Below are positions 23,127-34,890 of a DNA stretch of 64,000 nt, piece by piece. Source of the DNA: Lampris incognitus (Eukaryota > Chordata > Actinopteri > Lampriformes > Lampridae). Position 1 is the stretch's first letter. Each line of letters starts with the position of its first letter. The notes under the pieces are model-generated. The model was not told the origin of the DNA and ran no database searches. It was given only the letters and a program-made list of their open reading frames with translations. The translations under genes were made by a program, and so were the position numbers. Location: contig NC_079212.1 of the NCBI RefSeq assembly GCF_029633865.1, forward strand, positions 103,393,584-103,457,583. The letters are read 5' to 3'.

Positions 23127-24470
23127 TCTACCATAGTTCTCAACACAGGAACACCGCAGGGTTGTTGCTGTAGTCCTTTACAGTATGTTCACACATATTG
23201 TGTTGCCAAATATAACAGCATAGCGAAATTCGCAGATGATACCACAGTAATTGGACTGGATAAATGACGACAATAAAGATGCCTATAGGAAGGAGTTGAG
23301 GGACCTATCTGTATGGCGTCAAGATAACATCTCCCTAAATGTTGAGAAGACAAAGTAGATAGTTGTTGATTTTTAGAAGTCTAAAACAGTTCAGACACCA
23401 GTTTGCATCAATGATATCCCTGTTGAAATTGTGAAGAACTTCAGGTTTTTAGGCATTCAGAAAAAAATTCTACAAAAACTCTGGTCAATTTCTATCAGAC
23501 GACCATAGAGAGCATCTTTACTGGAAGTATACTGGTGTGGTTTGGCAACCTGACTGAAAAGGACCACAAACAACTGAACAGGATAGTAAATGCGGTTTCA
23601 AAAATCATAGGAACAGCCCTGCCACAGCTTCAGGAAATGTATACCACTCCTTACAGAAGGAAGGCCCTAAGTATCATGGAGGACACCAGCCACCCAACAC
23701 ATGGTCTGCTCTCACTGCGTCCCTTAGGACAGCACTTTTTTTTTTTTGATTTTCCCTTTCTTTTTCTACCCAATCGTACTTGGCCAATTATCCTGTTTTC
23801 CAAGCCATCCCAGTCGCTGCTCCACCCCCTCTGCTGATCTGGGGAGGGCTGCAGACTACCACATGCCTCCTCTGATACATACATGTGCCAGTCGCTTCTT
23901 TTCACCTGACAGTGACAATATTCACCAGGGGGACGTAGTGTGTGGGAAGATCACGCTATTCCCCCCAGTTCCCCCTTCCCCTCGAACAGGCGCCCCGACC
24001 AACCAGAGATTGTGTTAATGCAGTGACCAGGGCACATACCCACATCTGGCTTCCCACCCGCAGACACAGCAAATTGTGTCTATAGGGATGCCCAACCAAG
24101 CCAGAGGTAACACCGGGATTCGAACTGGCGATCCCCATGTTGGTAGGCAACAGAATAGACCTTTACACCACCTGGATGCCCCAGGACATCGCTTACAGAG
24201 AATCAGAGCTTCGATCAGCCACCTCAAAGATAGTTTTTACCCCCAGGCGGTCAGAATAATGAACAGTATGTGCCTCACATAACTTTCATTGATTTATTGT
24301 ATTGTGGGATTTCTTATATATTATTTTTTATTATTTATTATCTCCTTATATATATAGTTTTAAGGGCTGAGAGACCCAGGGCATGTGCATTTCATTGCAT
24401 TTGAAGGTACATGGTACTTTTTATATGTATATGAAATTAAAGTGAAACTTGAATTTTAATTTGTAACTAA
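23127..24470 (+). mobile_element. L2-clade LINE, 3' half, split by a SINE
   Basis: Reverse transcriptase residues [14 protein letters not shown] and [13 protein letters not shown] (the ADD box) lie at 23130-23260, then NISLNVEKTK, FRFLGI and VWFGNLTEKDHKQLNRIV at about 23530-23590. All are typical of fish L2 (Maui-like) LINEs. Stops and frame changes are frequent. The coding end continues after the SINE (24183 onward, HLKDSFYPQAVRIMNSM), and the 3' end is near 24470 (ATTAAAGTGAAACTTGAA). It is 5'-truncated, as is usual for LINEs. Confidence 0.8.
23734..24182 (-). mobile_element. tRNA-derived SINE (family A) inside the L2 LINE
   Basis: On the minus strand it begins GGGGCATCCAGGTGGTGTAA and contains the B-box-like GTTCGAATCCCGG, so its head is tRNA-derived. 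It ends in the T-run seen at 23735-23747. Short flanking copies AGGACAGC (23726-23733) and AGGACATC (24183-24190) look like the target duplication. The same ~450-bp family occurs at 28704, 36208 and 43936. Confidence 0.82.
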
Positions 24471-24861
24471 GGAAAACTGGACAGGACTGGGATGGTGTTG
24501 TCAGAGCATGGCTAGGCATGACACACAAGAAACAGGGCTGGAGTGGCCAGAACTGGGAGCGGCCATGACAGTTTTAGTAAATTTATGTTTTAACAAAAGT
24601 TGTAGGTTAAATGAAATGAACACACCTTAAGCATTTGTGGATGGCAGCAGTATCCATGAAAACCTTCTGTTAATTGCTGTAGTGATGGCAAATGTAAAAA
24701 CAAATCACTGTTACTTTGTTGTTTTTTTTTTTCATGACAAAGTGTTTTGAATTTCAAATTGTCAGCACACAAAACATCATAAAAAACCCAGCAGCACAAT
24801 CCCCGAACAACACCAGACATAATAATATTAATAATAATAATGAAATAAGTAAAATGTGACT
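24471..24861. other. Spacer, possible LTR scrap, no gene
   Basis: 24480-24569 ends GCGGCCATGACA and may be a remnant of an LTR. The rest, to 24861, is AT-rich with an (AAT)n-like run at 24818-24842. I see no coding sequence. Confidence 0.35.
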
Positions 24862-25258
24862 ATCCATCCATTGTCTTAACTGCTTATCCTGCTCAAAGGG
24901 TTGCGGGGATGCTGGAGCCTATTCCAGCAGTCAATGGGCAGCAGGTGGGGAGACACCCTGGACAGGCTGCCAGGCCATCATATGGTGTGTGTGTACACAC
25001 ACACACACACACACACACCCCATTCATTCCTAGGGACAATTTAGTACGGCCAATTCACGTGACTTACATGTCTTTGGACTGTGGGAGGAAACCGGAGCCC
25101 CCGGAGGAAACCCACGCAGACATGGGGAGAACATGCATACTCCACACAGAGGACGACCCGGGATGACCCACCAAGGTTGGACTACCCCAGGGCTCGAACC
25201 CAGGACCTTTTTGCTGTGAGGCAACCACGCTAACCACTGCGCCACCGTGCCGCCTTCT
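24862..25258 (-). mobile_element. tRNA-derived SINE (family B)
   Basis: On the minus strand the head reads GGCGGCACGGTGGCGCAGTG then GTTAGC, with GGTTCGAGCCCTGG as B box. The body (TCCCCATGTCTGCGTGGGTT) is typical of this abundant fish repeat, and the tail ends in ATGGATGG-like repeats. A (CA)n run lies inside at about 24994-25018. A second copy at 26923-27290 is on the plus strand. Confidence 0.85.
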
Positions 25259-25349
25259 AACAAACTAACAAAACAAAGAAATAAGGTAAATCAAAATAGC
25301 AGCATTAACATATATGTAAATTTGTCAGATGTCGATAGTACCACTGTTA

Positions 25350-26860
25350 GATGTTCACTGATTCAAAGATACATCCTAGAATGCACTGGGACACATCATC
25401 AGTGATGTTTCCTGAGGTCATTGGGTGTTTCAGGTCTTTCAGTATTATACGCCCTCGCTCAGGCGACCCAGCCAGGGTTGATCAGGCTGTGGCTTGTGTC
25501 CCAGCAACACTGGCCCACAGATCCCTCCTTCTGATCCAAAGCCATCTTTAGGCCCTCAGTGCAGCCTCCATGGAAGACTTGATGGCTTTCCTTTTTGCAT
25601 CCCCAGTGATGCTAAGTAGAGTGTAGACCTTGCACAGTGAGCGGTCAGCAAAGCCGCTACACCACATTTTAATGGGTTCACAATGCGCCTTCCAGCCTCT
25701 CCCCCGGCATTGATCCACCAGCTCCTGGTACTTAGACCGCTTCTGTGCATTTACCTCCTCCATCCGGTCCTCCCAGTGAATCATCAGCTCTATAAGGAGC
25801 ACCTGTTTTGAAGAGGCTGATGATAGCACTACGTCTGGCCTCAACAAAGTTGTCATAACGTGGTCCAAGAGCCTGAGCTACCCCCCCCCCACAAGTCAAC
25901 TCACAGCTCCCGGTCTGATGCAGAGGTGAGGAGACCGGCTGCTGATTTGGGCTGTGACTGAGGCTGCTCACCAGCACTGACAGAGGCAATGTTCGTCTGT
26001 CTGCGGGCTTGGTTGTTGTTGGCCATAGCTTTGGAGATGGCCTCTGCAACTGTCTTCAGCACCTGGTTATGTCACCAGTGGTAATGGCCTTCCCCCAGGG
26101 CTGATGGGCAGCTGCTGAGGATGTGTTCGAATGAAACTTTTCCAGGGCACAGAGGACATGATGGAGAATCAATCTCACCCCAGAGATGGAGATTTGCTGG
26201 GCTAGGTAGAACATCGTACACAGCTTGTACCATGAAATTGATTTGCTGCGTTTCTGCCTGCCAGATATCTGCCCAGGATATCTTCCTCTCCAGTGCACCC
26301 TCCCACCTTGTCCATGCTCCCTGCTGCCGTATGCCCACAATTTTGCTGGTCCTTTCCTCCTCGACACCTGCCTGCACCTCCTTGCCACGGGCCTTATCAT
26401 AGTGAGGTTGTGGGATGGTTCCCAGCCCTGCCTGTCCAGTTGCCCCTGTGCCCATCAAAGCCCTGTGTCTCAGACAAGACAGTTGTCTTCCGGCCTTCCT
26501 GGGCTCTCCACTTCCTGCCTATCTGCACAATAATTCTTGCTGGTGCCACTCTAGAGTCCTTGGAGTCCCGATAGAGCAGTGCCTCTCTTGTGCAAGAAAC
26601 CCTGAACTCCTCATCGAGGCCTTTGATAGGGATCTGGAGTTTGTTGTTTCCCATACTGCAGTGCTAAGGCTGCACAACAGACCCAGACATCTCTGGAGGT
26701 AGCTGCTGATCTTCCTCTCCAAGGTAGGAGCATGTGGCCTGGGAATTGAAGCCAGTCAGGCATGCTGGGGACTGAGGCATGTCTTGCAGCGAGCATGGAG
26801 GTCGATGTCCATAATGTACCTGGCATTACAAGACAGACAGAGATGGACTCCGTGGGCAGA
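25350..26860 (-). mobile_element. LINE with a restriction-like endonuclease (R2/NeSL-type), C-terminal part
   Basis: Read on the minus strand: RVSCTREALLYRDSKDS and IGRKWRAQEG (about 26600-26500), QQGAWTRWEGALERKISWAD, then a CCHC-type motif CPLCPGKVSFEHILSSCP at about 26160-26105. After this comes a PD-(D/E)XK-like stretch, RPDVVL...VLLIELMIHWEDRMEE, at about 25830-25750, and MWCSGFADRSLCKVYTLLSI. This order, Cys/His motif then restriction-like endonuclease, is that of site-targeting LINEs (R2, R4, NeSL, HERO groups). I recognise near relatives in fish but cannot fix the clade. Stops and frameshifts are present and the reverse transcriptase core is missing. Confidence 0.75.
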
Positions 26861-26922
26861 ACACTGGAAAGGGAATTCTTTCTTCTTCACTTTCTTGCTA
26901 TTAGTTTTAGTTGTCTGCATTT

Positions 26923-27290
26923 GGGGCAGCATGATGGTGCAGTGGTTAGTACAGTCGCCTCACAGTGAGAAGGTCCTGGGTTCGAACCCTGGGGTTGTTC
27001 ATCTTGGGGGGGGTCATCCCAGTTTGTCTTCTATGTGGAGTTTGCATGTTCTCCCCATGTCTGCGTGGGTTTCCTCTGGGTGGTCCGGTTTCCTCCCACA
27101 GTCCGGAGACATGTAGGTCAGGTGAATCGGCCATACTAAATTATCCCTAGGTGTAAATGTGTTGGCCCTGTGATGGACTGGCAGCTTGTCCAGGGTGTCT
27201 CCCCACCTGCTGCCTAATGACTGCTGGGATAGGCACCAGCACCCCGCGACCCAAAGTAAGATAAGCGGTTTGGATAATGGAATGGATGGA
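26923..27290 (+). mobile_element. tRNA-derived SINE (family B) with 11-bp target duplication
   Basis: The head is GGGGCAGCATGATGGTGCAG then TGGTTAG, with B box GGTTCGAACCC and an end in AATGGATGGA. TGTCTGCATTT is repeated exactly at 26912-26922 and 27291-27301. The exact duplication points to a fairly recent insertion. Confidence 0.92.
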
Positions 27291-27301
27291 TGTCTGCATT
27301 T

Positions 27302-27639
27302 CTTCATACCTTGAAGAAAAAGAGGGCGCAGAGTTCAGGTCAAGCAGGGTTATACACAATCAATGTGGACCTGAGGGAGGCTTATGAAGAGCCCAAGGGC
27401 TCCAAAGGAAGTCTTCATGACTGTATGCATGAGAGATAAACTCAATAGCGACGGCTGTTAGAGGACAAAACCTATACGAAATAGAACAAATTGGAGGTCA
27501 GCGGTTTTGGGTTTATTGTTGGTGCAACTAACTATACAGCAACTCTTCACCCTAGCATTATTCAATTTGAATTGGCATGTTTAAAGTGTTTACACTGTAA
27601 GACTTCTATCCTATAACCCACATTATAACCCACTATAAC
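27302..27639. other. LINE-edge remnants, no gene
   Basis: The first ~110 bases may be further LINE debris. I recognise no domain. The stretch leads into the reverse transcriptase fragment from 27640. Confidence 0.35.
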
Positions 27640-29650
27640 CAGCTGAAATTTTGACGAACAGGCTTAAATCAACTCCCTTTAAGCTTAATTGAGGAACGAG
27701 AAAGAGCTGTCCCTTATTTCCCCTACTGTTTACCCTTGCTATTGAGCCACTGGCCATGGCAATCCATAAACACATCAATATAACATGCTCAAAAATAGGA
27801 GCTATAGAACACCGAATAGCCCTCTACGCAGATGACCTGATTCTGTTTTGCACCAATTTGAATCAAACTTTACCTACCTTACGTGACCTGATAGGTGCTC
27901 TTGGCGTCTTTTCAGGCTACAAAATAAATAAGGACAACTCTGTAATACCTTTTAGGGCAGAAAATGAAATGCTCAACCCTCCCATTTTAACTCTGTTTGT
28001 GGTGTCAAAACTAGGATTTACTTACCTGGGCATTAAAATCACCCCCACTATTAACGAAATTATCCCAGCTAACTACAACCCCCTCACACAGGCATTTACG
28101 CAGCTTATAAATAGGTGGCCAAAATCACCCATATCCTTGACTGGATGCAACATTTTAAAAATGACAATTTTACCTAAAGTTTTGTACCCCTCCCAATCAA
28201 TTCCCCTTTCCCCGCCATCTTCCTTTTTTCAATTGTTAAATAAAACCTTTTCAAGCGTTATTTGGAACAATAAACGTCCAAGACTTGCACTATGCTTGTT
28301 ACATTTGCCATATGATGGAGGTGGACTACAACTACCAAATCCTATATTGCATTTCTGAGCAGCTCAAATTAGAGCAGGTATGTTTTACTTTCTTAAGGAC
28401 CATCTACCGACATGGGTCACAATTGAATCCCAGTCAATTATAGTCCCTATAAATTTGTATAAGTACTCCGCAGATAAGAAAAGGTTAATTAAACAGACAA
28501 AAAAAAAAACCCTCCCTGAAAAACACAATAATGTTTTGGCACAGTGCTATCACACATTGGGTGAGACACAACACTTATCTCAATTTTTGCCAGTTTTTGG
28601 TAATGATAACTTTCGGCCAGGCAGAGCAGACCCTGGCTTTAAGCTCTGGTCTACCAAAGGTATAGCTAAGGTATTTTACCTTTTATAAAGGAAATACATT
28701 TATGGGGCGTCCAGGTAGCATAGCAGTCTATTTCGTTGCCTACCAACATGGGGATCGCCTGTTCATTCCCTGTGTTATGTCCAGCTCAGTTGGGTGTCCC
28801 TACAGACACAATTGGCCATGTCTGCAGGTGGGAAGCCAAATGTGGGTATGTGTCCTGGTCGCTGCACTAGCTCCTGCTCTGGTCAGTCGGGGTGCCTGTT
28901 CAGGGGGGAGGGAAAACAGGGGGGAATGGTGTGATCCTCCCACTTGTTATGTCCCCCGGACAAAACTCACTCTCAGGTGAAAATAAGCGGCTGGTGACTC
29001 CAGATGTATCGGAGGAGGCACTTGGTAGTCTCTAGCCCTCCCCGGATCGGCAGAGGGGGTGGAGCAGCGACTGGGACAGCTCAGAAGAGTGGGGTAACTG
29101 GCTGGATAAAATTGGGGAGAAAAAAAGGGGGGGAATCCGAAAAAAAACAAAAAAAACAAATGTGTTATTTGTAGAATTTCAAACCACATACAGCTTTCCT
29201 ACAAAGCACTTCTTCAAATATCTTCAGCTCCAAAGTTTTATTATATCAAAGCAGCACAACCATTTGTAGCTTCCCCCTCCATCTACCTTAGAAAACATCA
29301 CATTAAAACGTCTGGAAGACGGGGGGCACTTGACTTTACTATACAATATGTTTGTAAACAAGTGCAAAGAATCTTCAAACAATATTCTGCAGGTATGGAA
29401 AATAGATTTGAAAGAAAATGTAAGAGAGGAAGAATGGTCAGAGGCTTGCTCCTTAGTTTAAACCCAAATAGTAAACACACACTCCAGATTACTACAATAT
29501 GTAAATAGCTAAGCAGACAGTACATCACTTTGGCTAGGTTGTATCACTTTAATCCTAATATTCCTGATACATGCATTAAATGTAACCACTAGAAGAGGTC
29601 TCTGTTTCATTGTATGCGGGAGTGCCCGCAGATAATCTGCTTTTGGAAAA
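27640..29650 (+). mobile_element. L1/Tx1-like LINE ORF2 fragment, split by a SINE
   Basis: The stretch CPLFPLLFTLAIEPLAMAIH then ALYADDLILFC (about 27820-27850) is reverse transcriptase, including the YADD box. FTYLGIKITP and a long C-terminal region follow to 28690. After the SINE (28704-29148), remnants continue to about 29650 and end in a Cys/His-type LFHCMRECPQIICFWKK. In-frame stops occur (for example TGA at 28356-28358). The 5' half is absent. It is more decayed than the L1 at 11217-16104 and of a different subfamily. Confidence 0.8.
28704..29148 (+). mobile_element. tRNA-derived SINE (family A), complete-looking
   Basis: The head is GGGGCGTCCAGGTAGCATAG, with the family-A body (CACAATTGGCCATGTCTGCA, then GGATCGGCAGAGGGGGTGGA) and a G/A-rich tail near 29120-29148. 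It interrupts the LINE at 27640-29650. I could not find a clear target duplication. Confidence 0.82.
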
Positions 29651-31325
29651 AGTCATCTTCTGTCACACCAGCCACCTGCATGTCCTCCCTCACCACATCC
29701 ATAAACCTCCTCTTTGGCCCTCTTCTTTTCCTCTTCCCTGGCAGCTCCATATTCAGCACCCTTCTCCAAATATACTCAGAATCTCTCCTCTGCATATGTC
29801 CAAATCATCTCAATCTTGCCTCTCTTGCTTTGTCTCTAAACCGTCCAATCTGAGCCGTCCCTCTAATATATTTGTTCCTAATCTTGTCCGTCTTCATCGC
29901 GCCCAACAAAAATCTTAGAATCTTCAACTCTGCCACCTCCAGCTCCACCTTCTGTCTTTTTGTCAGTGCCGCCATCTCCAAAACCATACACCATAGCTGG
30001 TCTCACTACCATTTTGTAAACCTTCCTTTAACTCTTGCTGGTACCCTTCTGTCGCAAATCACTCCTGAAATTCTTCACCGCCCAATCTACCCTGCCTGCA
30101 CTCTCTTTTTAAGTTTCCTTTATTAATCCCCTTGGGGAAATTCAGTTACTGCAAATTAACCCATCCTAGCTGTGATCTGTGTAGCTGGGAGCAGTGGGCT
30201 GCCACCTTCGTGTTGTGCCCGTGGACCAACTCCAGTTCTTTTCCCATTGCCTTGGTCAGGGGGTCGGGCACAGACAGGAGTATAAATCCTAACATGCATG
30301 TTTCTTTTGATGGTGGGGGAAACCGAACCACCTGGAGAAAACCCACCGCAGACATGTGGAGAACATGCAAACTCCACACAGAGGACAACCAGGGATGACC
30401 ACCAAAGTTGGACAACCCCAGGGTTTGAACCCAGGACCTTCTTGCTGTGAGGTGACAGCACTTACCACTGGACCACCATGCCACCCAATTTATCTCTCTT
30501 CTGTACTCTGCTACTTTGAACAGTTAACCCCAAGTATTTTAACTCGTCCACCTTTGTCACTTCTACTCCTTGCATCCTCACCATTCCGCTGTCCTCCCTC
30601 TCGTTCATGCATATGTATTCCATCTTGCTCCTACTGACTTTAATTCCTCTTCTTCCTCAACCTGCACCCTACTCTTGCTACAGATCACAATGTCATCCGC
30701 GAACATCATAGTCCACGGAGACTCCTGCCTGTTCTCTTCCATCAATCAATCTGTCCATCACCATTGCAAACAGAAAGGGCTAGGAGCCGATCCTTGATGT
30801 AATCCCACCTCCACCTTGAAACTATCTGGTATTCCAACCACACATCTCACCACTGTCACACTGCCCTCATACATATCCTGCACTACTCTTACATATTTCT
30901 CAACCATTCGCGGCTTCCTCATACACCACACCTCTTCTCTTGGCACCCTGTCATATGCTTTATCTAAATCCACAAAGACACAATGCAATTCCTTTTGACC
31001 TTCTCTATACTTTTCCATCAACATTCTCAAAGCAAACATCACATCTGTAATACTCTTTTGTAGCATGAAGCTATGCTGCTGCTTGATAATCATCGCCTCT
31101 CCTCTTAACCTAGCTTCCACTACTCTTTCCCATATCTTCATTCTGTGGCTGATCAACTTTAGACCTCTGTTGTTACTACAGCTCTGCAATCAGTACCAGT
31201 TTGCTTCTTATCCACTCCTCAGACATCATCTGACTTTCCAAGATTGTGTTAAACAATCTAGTTAAAAAAAAATCCACTATCATCTCTCCCAAACACCTCC
31301 ATGCCTCCACTGGGATGCCAACTAA
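29607..31325 (-). mobile_element. RTE-type LINE, reverse transcriptase to C-terminus, split by a SINE
   Basis: On the minus strand: WKC/RCLGE-like start near 31310, [35 protein letters not shown] (first catalytic Asp, about 30970) and [13 protein letters not shown] (about 30800). An ADDIVICS-type box follows near 30690, and the C-terminal GKRKRRGPKRRFMDVVREDM lies at about 29730-29680. This is the same family as the endonuclease tip at the left end of the window. Many frameshifts and stops. A SINE sits at 30117-30486. The upstream half is missing. Confidence 0.82.
30117..30486 (-). mobile_element. SINE with family-B-like head and a different tail
   Basis: The minus-strand head is GGGTGGCATGGTGGTCCAGT, with B box GGTTCAAACCC, like family B. 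The 3' part differs: it ends in CCCCAAGGGGATTAATAAAG, a tail shared by other fish retroposons. It looks like a chimaeric or separate subfamily. It interrupts the RTE LINE. Confidence 0.72.
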
Positions 31326-31395
31326 CCTTAACCTAACCTGCCTTAGCCTGATCTAACCTCAACTTCTACCTAACCCTAACCTTAACACAATGCTC
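31316..31395. repeat. Degenerate TAACC-rich (telomere-like) repeat
   Basis: About 80 bp of irregular TAACCTTAACCTAACC and CTAACCCTAACCTTAACA units at the 5' edge of the RTE LINE. It is too irregular to be a true telomere array. Confidence 0.6.
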
Positions 31396-32948
31396 CCAAT
31401 ACTTAAGCTAACCTATTTGACAGCTAACCCACAGGGCTGAGGGAACATAGGGCTGACCCCCTTTCTTTTTTTTTTTCATTTAATGCTATGCTAACTATAG
31501 TTTATAGCCTACATATGCATTGATTGCCTGAATGCACACTCTGTTAATAGTAAGACTGCAAATTTCATGCATTTTCCTTAACTAATAATTGAACACATAA
31601 CTAACCATCAATAATCGATTAATCATAAATAATTAAGATACAAAATGGATGTATTTTTCTCAGTTTAAGTTTTATGTAAACAGTTCTAGCAGCCACTCAA
31701 ATGTCATTTTGAGTTCGTCACACTACATCCGGATTCTTTTTTTTTTTTGCTTATGGCAAAATGACTGAGATTGTTGGACCACCCTGTCCTCATATGTTGA
31801 ATTATGTATGTGCAAAACTTACTTAATTCAATTTTATATTTGCACACACGCACACAGGTTACAGACAACTAGACTAATTAAGTCAGTAGTTAATCACTTA
31901 CTAAAGAGGACAACATGTCACTTGTATTTTATATGTTCTAACAACTTACCTTGATTCTAAAATATGTTAACAGCCATGATGTGGATTTTGCATCATCTTT
32001 CTTCAGTAAATCTCTTTCCGATCAAAGGTAGGCCTAACCATGCTTATACTACAGCCTGAAAAAAAACTTATTTTTTATGTGCCCGGTTACATGGTAGCGC
32101 TCACTCTTTTTGTTTGTTTTCATCTTTAGAAAAGATATTTCATATCAGAAATGGATGCTTACATGAAAGTACAGGAAGAGAGACAGTGGTAGAAGTAAAG
32201 GACACTTGGACTGTAAACATGCAGAAATTGTGACATTAAATTATGCAAGTACATTTATTTATTTTTCAACTTCAAAACACACCAGAATTCATCTCAACAG
32301 ATAAAAGCATTAATGAATCTCTTCAAATGTAAAACTTACTAATAATAGGGTTTGATATATTTAGTTCATTTTTTGCACTTTACCATTGAGTAGAAATTTA
32401 GATGGACAAGGAATCCTGTATCTGGTTATCAAAATGAAGGCACACTGTTAAGATTTATATATTTTTTTTAACCCCCAGCGTATCTGGTGAATTACTCGTC
32501 TACCCTTTCGTGGGTTGCGTTACATTTGGCTTACTTCCTGTCTTGATCAGCGTATCATCAGAGACTGCAGTTTTCTGTTTTTCCTGCAGTTTTTCTTATA
32601 TAAAAAAAAACAATTTTATTGAGATGTTTTTTTTTGTGTGTGGAATTAAGCTTTTGTTGATGCAGGCTTATTAGCTAAAAATATTGACACTGAAAAGGTT
32701 GCTAGGATGAACGAAATAATTGTCACTGTGTTATACTATTTATCATTGTCCATAAATTTACATAAAAAAAATTTGGGTCTCTAGACAATTTCTGCCCCGA
32801 GAATATAAATATCCTAGAATTTGAAATATATATATGAGATGAACAAGAAATGATGTTTTGGAATTTGTCTTGCTCTTTTTTCCCCCCATTTCTTCACTTA
32901 TCCTGATAACTAATATTGCCAATATAAAGTGCCATAAACATCCAAATA
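31396..32948. other. Intergenic, no gene seen
   Basis: AT-rich DNA with several homopolymer A/T runs. No frame or repeat that I recognise. It is the 3' flank of OR2. Confidence 0.5.
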
Positions 32949-34037
32949 TTATATACAAGACACTGTATTATCAGAGTGTTTTTGAGCAGATTGAGGATTG
33001 ATTCTTTTGCTTACTGTACACAGTAGATGGTTTTTCAGATACCTCAAAAATATTTGGTCGCGTAAGCCATAGACAATAGAACTGACAAGCCTGGGGAGGA
33101 TCTGGACAAAGATGTAGAGGACAAAGATCAGATTGACATAATGTGCTGGATACATGCGCTGCAGAAATTGTCGTAACACAGGAGCTATATAGGTGAGCAT
33201 ACACAGCAGCAGCTGGAAACCATGGAGTAGGATGGTATTCCTGGCTTTCTTAGCATTTGTGGCAGCTGCTGTAGCAGCAAAGAGAATATGAAAGTATGTG
33301 TAGAAGATAATTAACCATACTAGAACCATCAGCAGTATGTAAGACACATCCCTCTTCTTTATTATCCAGGAGTTATGGAACACTGTGTCCTTTTCACAGA
33401 AGATTCGAGAGTAGAAGGTCTCCAGAGGCTCTGTGGCAAGTTTGAAAAGCAGATCAGGTAAAATTGTGATAGCTCCTATGGCCCAGATCAAACTGATCAG
33501 AATGTGTGTTCTCTTCACTGTGCAGAACTCAGCGTGATGAAGTGGGTAACAAATGGCAATGTAGCACTCTATTGCCATGCTAGCTAGATTTAATGGAGTG
33601 TTGACGGTGGTGAGGCTGGCAATGGAAACGAGGAGGCAGCAGAAGGAGACATTGAGTGTGTAGAAGATATAGCTAAGGACAAACAGGGCTATTGCCACCG
33701 TGAGCTGCATCATGTCATTGACCACCAAGTGGATGTATAGGATGTAACGAGGATTCATATAGAGTATCTAGAAGAAAGGAAAAAAGATTAATAGTTTGTG
33801 ACAGTAGAAAAAGTGTACCCATTTTCATCCCTTCTTTCACTGATCTGTTCATCACTTTTTAAACAATGTCAAAATATCTCTTACCTGATGTTTCTTGAAG
33901 ATGTGAAGGAGAGTACCATTGACATAGTTGATGATGAGGCTTAGTGTAAAAACAAGTACATTCTTTGCCACAGCTGTGCTGAATGTGTCCCTGTACCTCA
34001 CAGTCATTGAGACATTACCACCAGATGAGTAATTCAT
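32949..34037 (-). CDS. OR2: odorant receptor 131-2-like, seven-TM GPCR, two coding exons
   Basis: Coding exons are 34037-33885 (51 codons) and 33767-32949 (272 codons plus stop), 323 aa. The 117-bp intron has GTAAGA and TTCTAG ends and phase 0 after FKKHQ, exactly as in OR1. Exon one starts MNYSSGGNVSMTVRYRDTF (glycosylation site NVS) and covers TM1. Exon two has MNPRYILYIHLVVND (TM2), MAIECYIAICYPL at the end of TM3, [20 protein letters not shown] (TM6) and SIVYGLRDQIF (TM7). The C-terminal tail differs from OR1 after LLC. The frame is intact. It is a teleost or131-type odorant receptor; ligand unknown. Confidence 0.92.
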
Positions 34038-34831
34038 ATAGGCAGTCTCTGGATACTCCAAATTTCCTTTACAAGAGAAATGAATAAGTAAACAAACTGC
34101 TGAAACATAGTTCTGTCAAGTAAGGAAAAGCTTCTGATGAAAGCTTTCTTTATATTCAAAATCTTAATACAAGCCATCATTAAAAGTTGACACTGTTTAC
34201 TATATTCAAGTTTTAAAGATTGTTTGGACTTATTTACCTTTGACGTTATATCTTGGGCATTACAATAGAATTCATCAAAGCCAAACAACTGTTCTAAATG
34301 CATAATAAGCTTCCATTCCTAAGTATATTTTTGATATTAAGCAAACATTTCAGTTTTCTGAACGACCTTTTACAGTTTCTTGAGTGTGAGTGATTACGAA
34401 TGGGAGGGGGGGTCAATTCTGGAAATTACTGCCGTGAAATCATTGATTGCAAAAATCATAAAATATCCTTTATAGATTGATTCAGTTAGTGTATGGGCAA
34501 AAGTATAGACTTAGAGGTGCATTTGTCTAATTCGGTATATCGCACCGCTGTCTATTGCTGTTTGTTATCTGGTAAGTATGAACAAATCGAATTGCAAATA
34601 TGTTAACCAGGTTTGTTCACAGGTTTAAAAATTTAATGTTATTATTTAATGAGAATGTGAAAGATTTTCAGTGATAGGTGATTTTTTTTCCCCGTAAGCA
34701 GGACTGCGTTTTGTACAGATATCTTTTTAGTACACGCATTGATTTCAAAAGCCATGTAATACTACACCCTACACATAATAATAATGCACTAGTATACTAG
34801 TACAGCGTCAGAGTACATGGGTTATTCTTAC

Positions 34832-34890
34832 CTTACATCTAGAGTCCCAGCTCATTCTGATAAAGCAGTCAATGTGGCAACTTTATATAT
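34832..34890 (-). promoter_or_regulatory. OR2 promoter: TATA box and tiny leader exon
   Basis: Minus-strand ATATATAAAG at 34890-34881, identical to the OR1 box. The leader exon would start near 34855 and end at about 34832 at a doubled donor (GTAAGGTAAG, so the exact edge is uncertain by 5 bp). It would splice to an acceptor at 34067. The leader holds an ATG that opens a short upstream frame. Confidence 0.62.

Noticed and set aside
26121-26702. Plus-strand frames of about 100 aa
   Set aside because: They lie opposite the REL-type LINE, whose minus-strand motifs explain the sequence.
23734-30486. tRNA-like heads with A and B boxes as possible tRNA genes
   Set aside because: They sit at the ends of repeated ~370-450-bp SINEs with tails and target duplications, and I could not draw a good cloverleaf.
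31316-31395. TAACC-rich run as an interstitial telomere
   Set aside because: Units are irregular (TAACCT, TAACCC, TAACCTG) and the run is under 100 bp.
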